Shown one piece after another: positions 6,070 through 6,095 of a stretch of 6,095 nucleotides of DNA (position 1 is the stretch's first letter; each line of letters starts with the position of its first letter). The stretch comes from an uncultured Clostridia bacterium. Lineage in GTDB: Bacteria > Bacillota > Clostridia > Saccharofermentanales > Fastidiosipilaceae. Both the position numbers and the translations under genes were made by a program. Below the pieces are notes generated by a model that made no database searches, had not been told where the DNA came from, and worked only from the letters and a program-made list of their open reading frames with translations. The stretch covers positions 1 through 6,095 of the forward strand of contig CAMXYS010000095.1 of NCBI GenBank assembly GCA_947253135.1, read 5' to 3'.

Positions 6070-6095
6070 CTGTCTCTTATACACATCTTCCGAGC
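6070..6095. other. Untrimmed sequencing adapter (Tn5 mosaic end plus Nextera read-2 start)
   Basis: Bases 6070-6088 are CTGTCTCTTATACACATCT, the exact 19-base synthetic mosaic end used in transposase-based library preparation. Bases 6090-6095 are CCGAGC, which begins the read-2 adapter that normally follows directly; here one extra T (6089) intervenes. Natural IS50 ends differ: the mosaic end is an engineered hybrid of the outer and inner ends. This stretch should be trimmed, and any residues translated from it ignored. Confidence 0.96.

Noticed and set aside
6070..6095. End of a natural Tn5/IS50 element
   Set aside because: The sequence is the synthetic mosaic end, not the natural outer or inner end, and is followed by library adapter bases.

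Overview
The window is a 6.1 kb piece of a bacterial contig, most likely from a fermentative, possibly anaerobic member of the Bacillota (Clostridia-like). I infer this from the strong AGGAGG-type ribosome binding sites, the Firmicutes-style inositol genes, a small protein of a kind I associate with Clostridia, and a half-size ABC exporter of the heterodimeric type common in that phylum. By eye the base composition is moderately GC-rich in the genes and more AT-rich in the gaps. The sequence alone does not support a genus.

Region 1 (1-3706, + strand) is part of a myo-inositol catabolism locus. It holds the 3' two thirds of iolG (inositol 2-dehydrogenase), a complete iolD (trihydroxycyclohexanedione hydrolase, ThDP-dependent) and a complete iolE (inosose dehydratase). 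The enzymes act in the order IolG, IolE, IolD: myo-inositol to 2-keto-myo-inositol, to 3D-trihydroxycyclohexane-1,2-dione, to 5-deoxyglucuronate. The gaps between the genes are 226 bp and 111 bp, and each carries a hairpin, so the genes are co-directional but not tightly packed.

Region 2 (3707-3950) is a non-coding block between convergent genes. It holds imperfect short repeats starting at the iolE stop codon, a perfect 15-bp hairpin, and an A/T-flanked hairpin that looks like a two-way terminator.

Region 3 (3951-4378) has a 79-residue protein gene on the minus strand with its own good promoter and ribosome binding site. I do not recognise its function. Its predicted order of strands and helices resembles HPr without the phosphorylated histidine. 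A 188-bp divergent intergenic region follows.

Region 4 (4379-6069, + strand) is the 5' part of an ABC exporter half-transporter (membrane domain plus most of the ATPase domain). It has an aspartate where the catalytic glutamate normally sits and an unusually long linker between its two domains.

The last 26 bases (6070-6095) are not genomic. They are an exact 19-base synthetic Tn5 mosaic end followed by a near-exact start of the Nextera read-2 adapter, so the ABC gene is cut by the end of the assembled insert and the final codons of its open frame are artefact. No stretch longer than 300 bases lacks a gene. I saw no tRNA, rRNA, CRISPR array, natural insertion sequence or phage gene.
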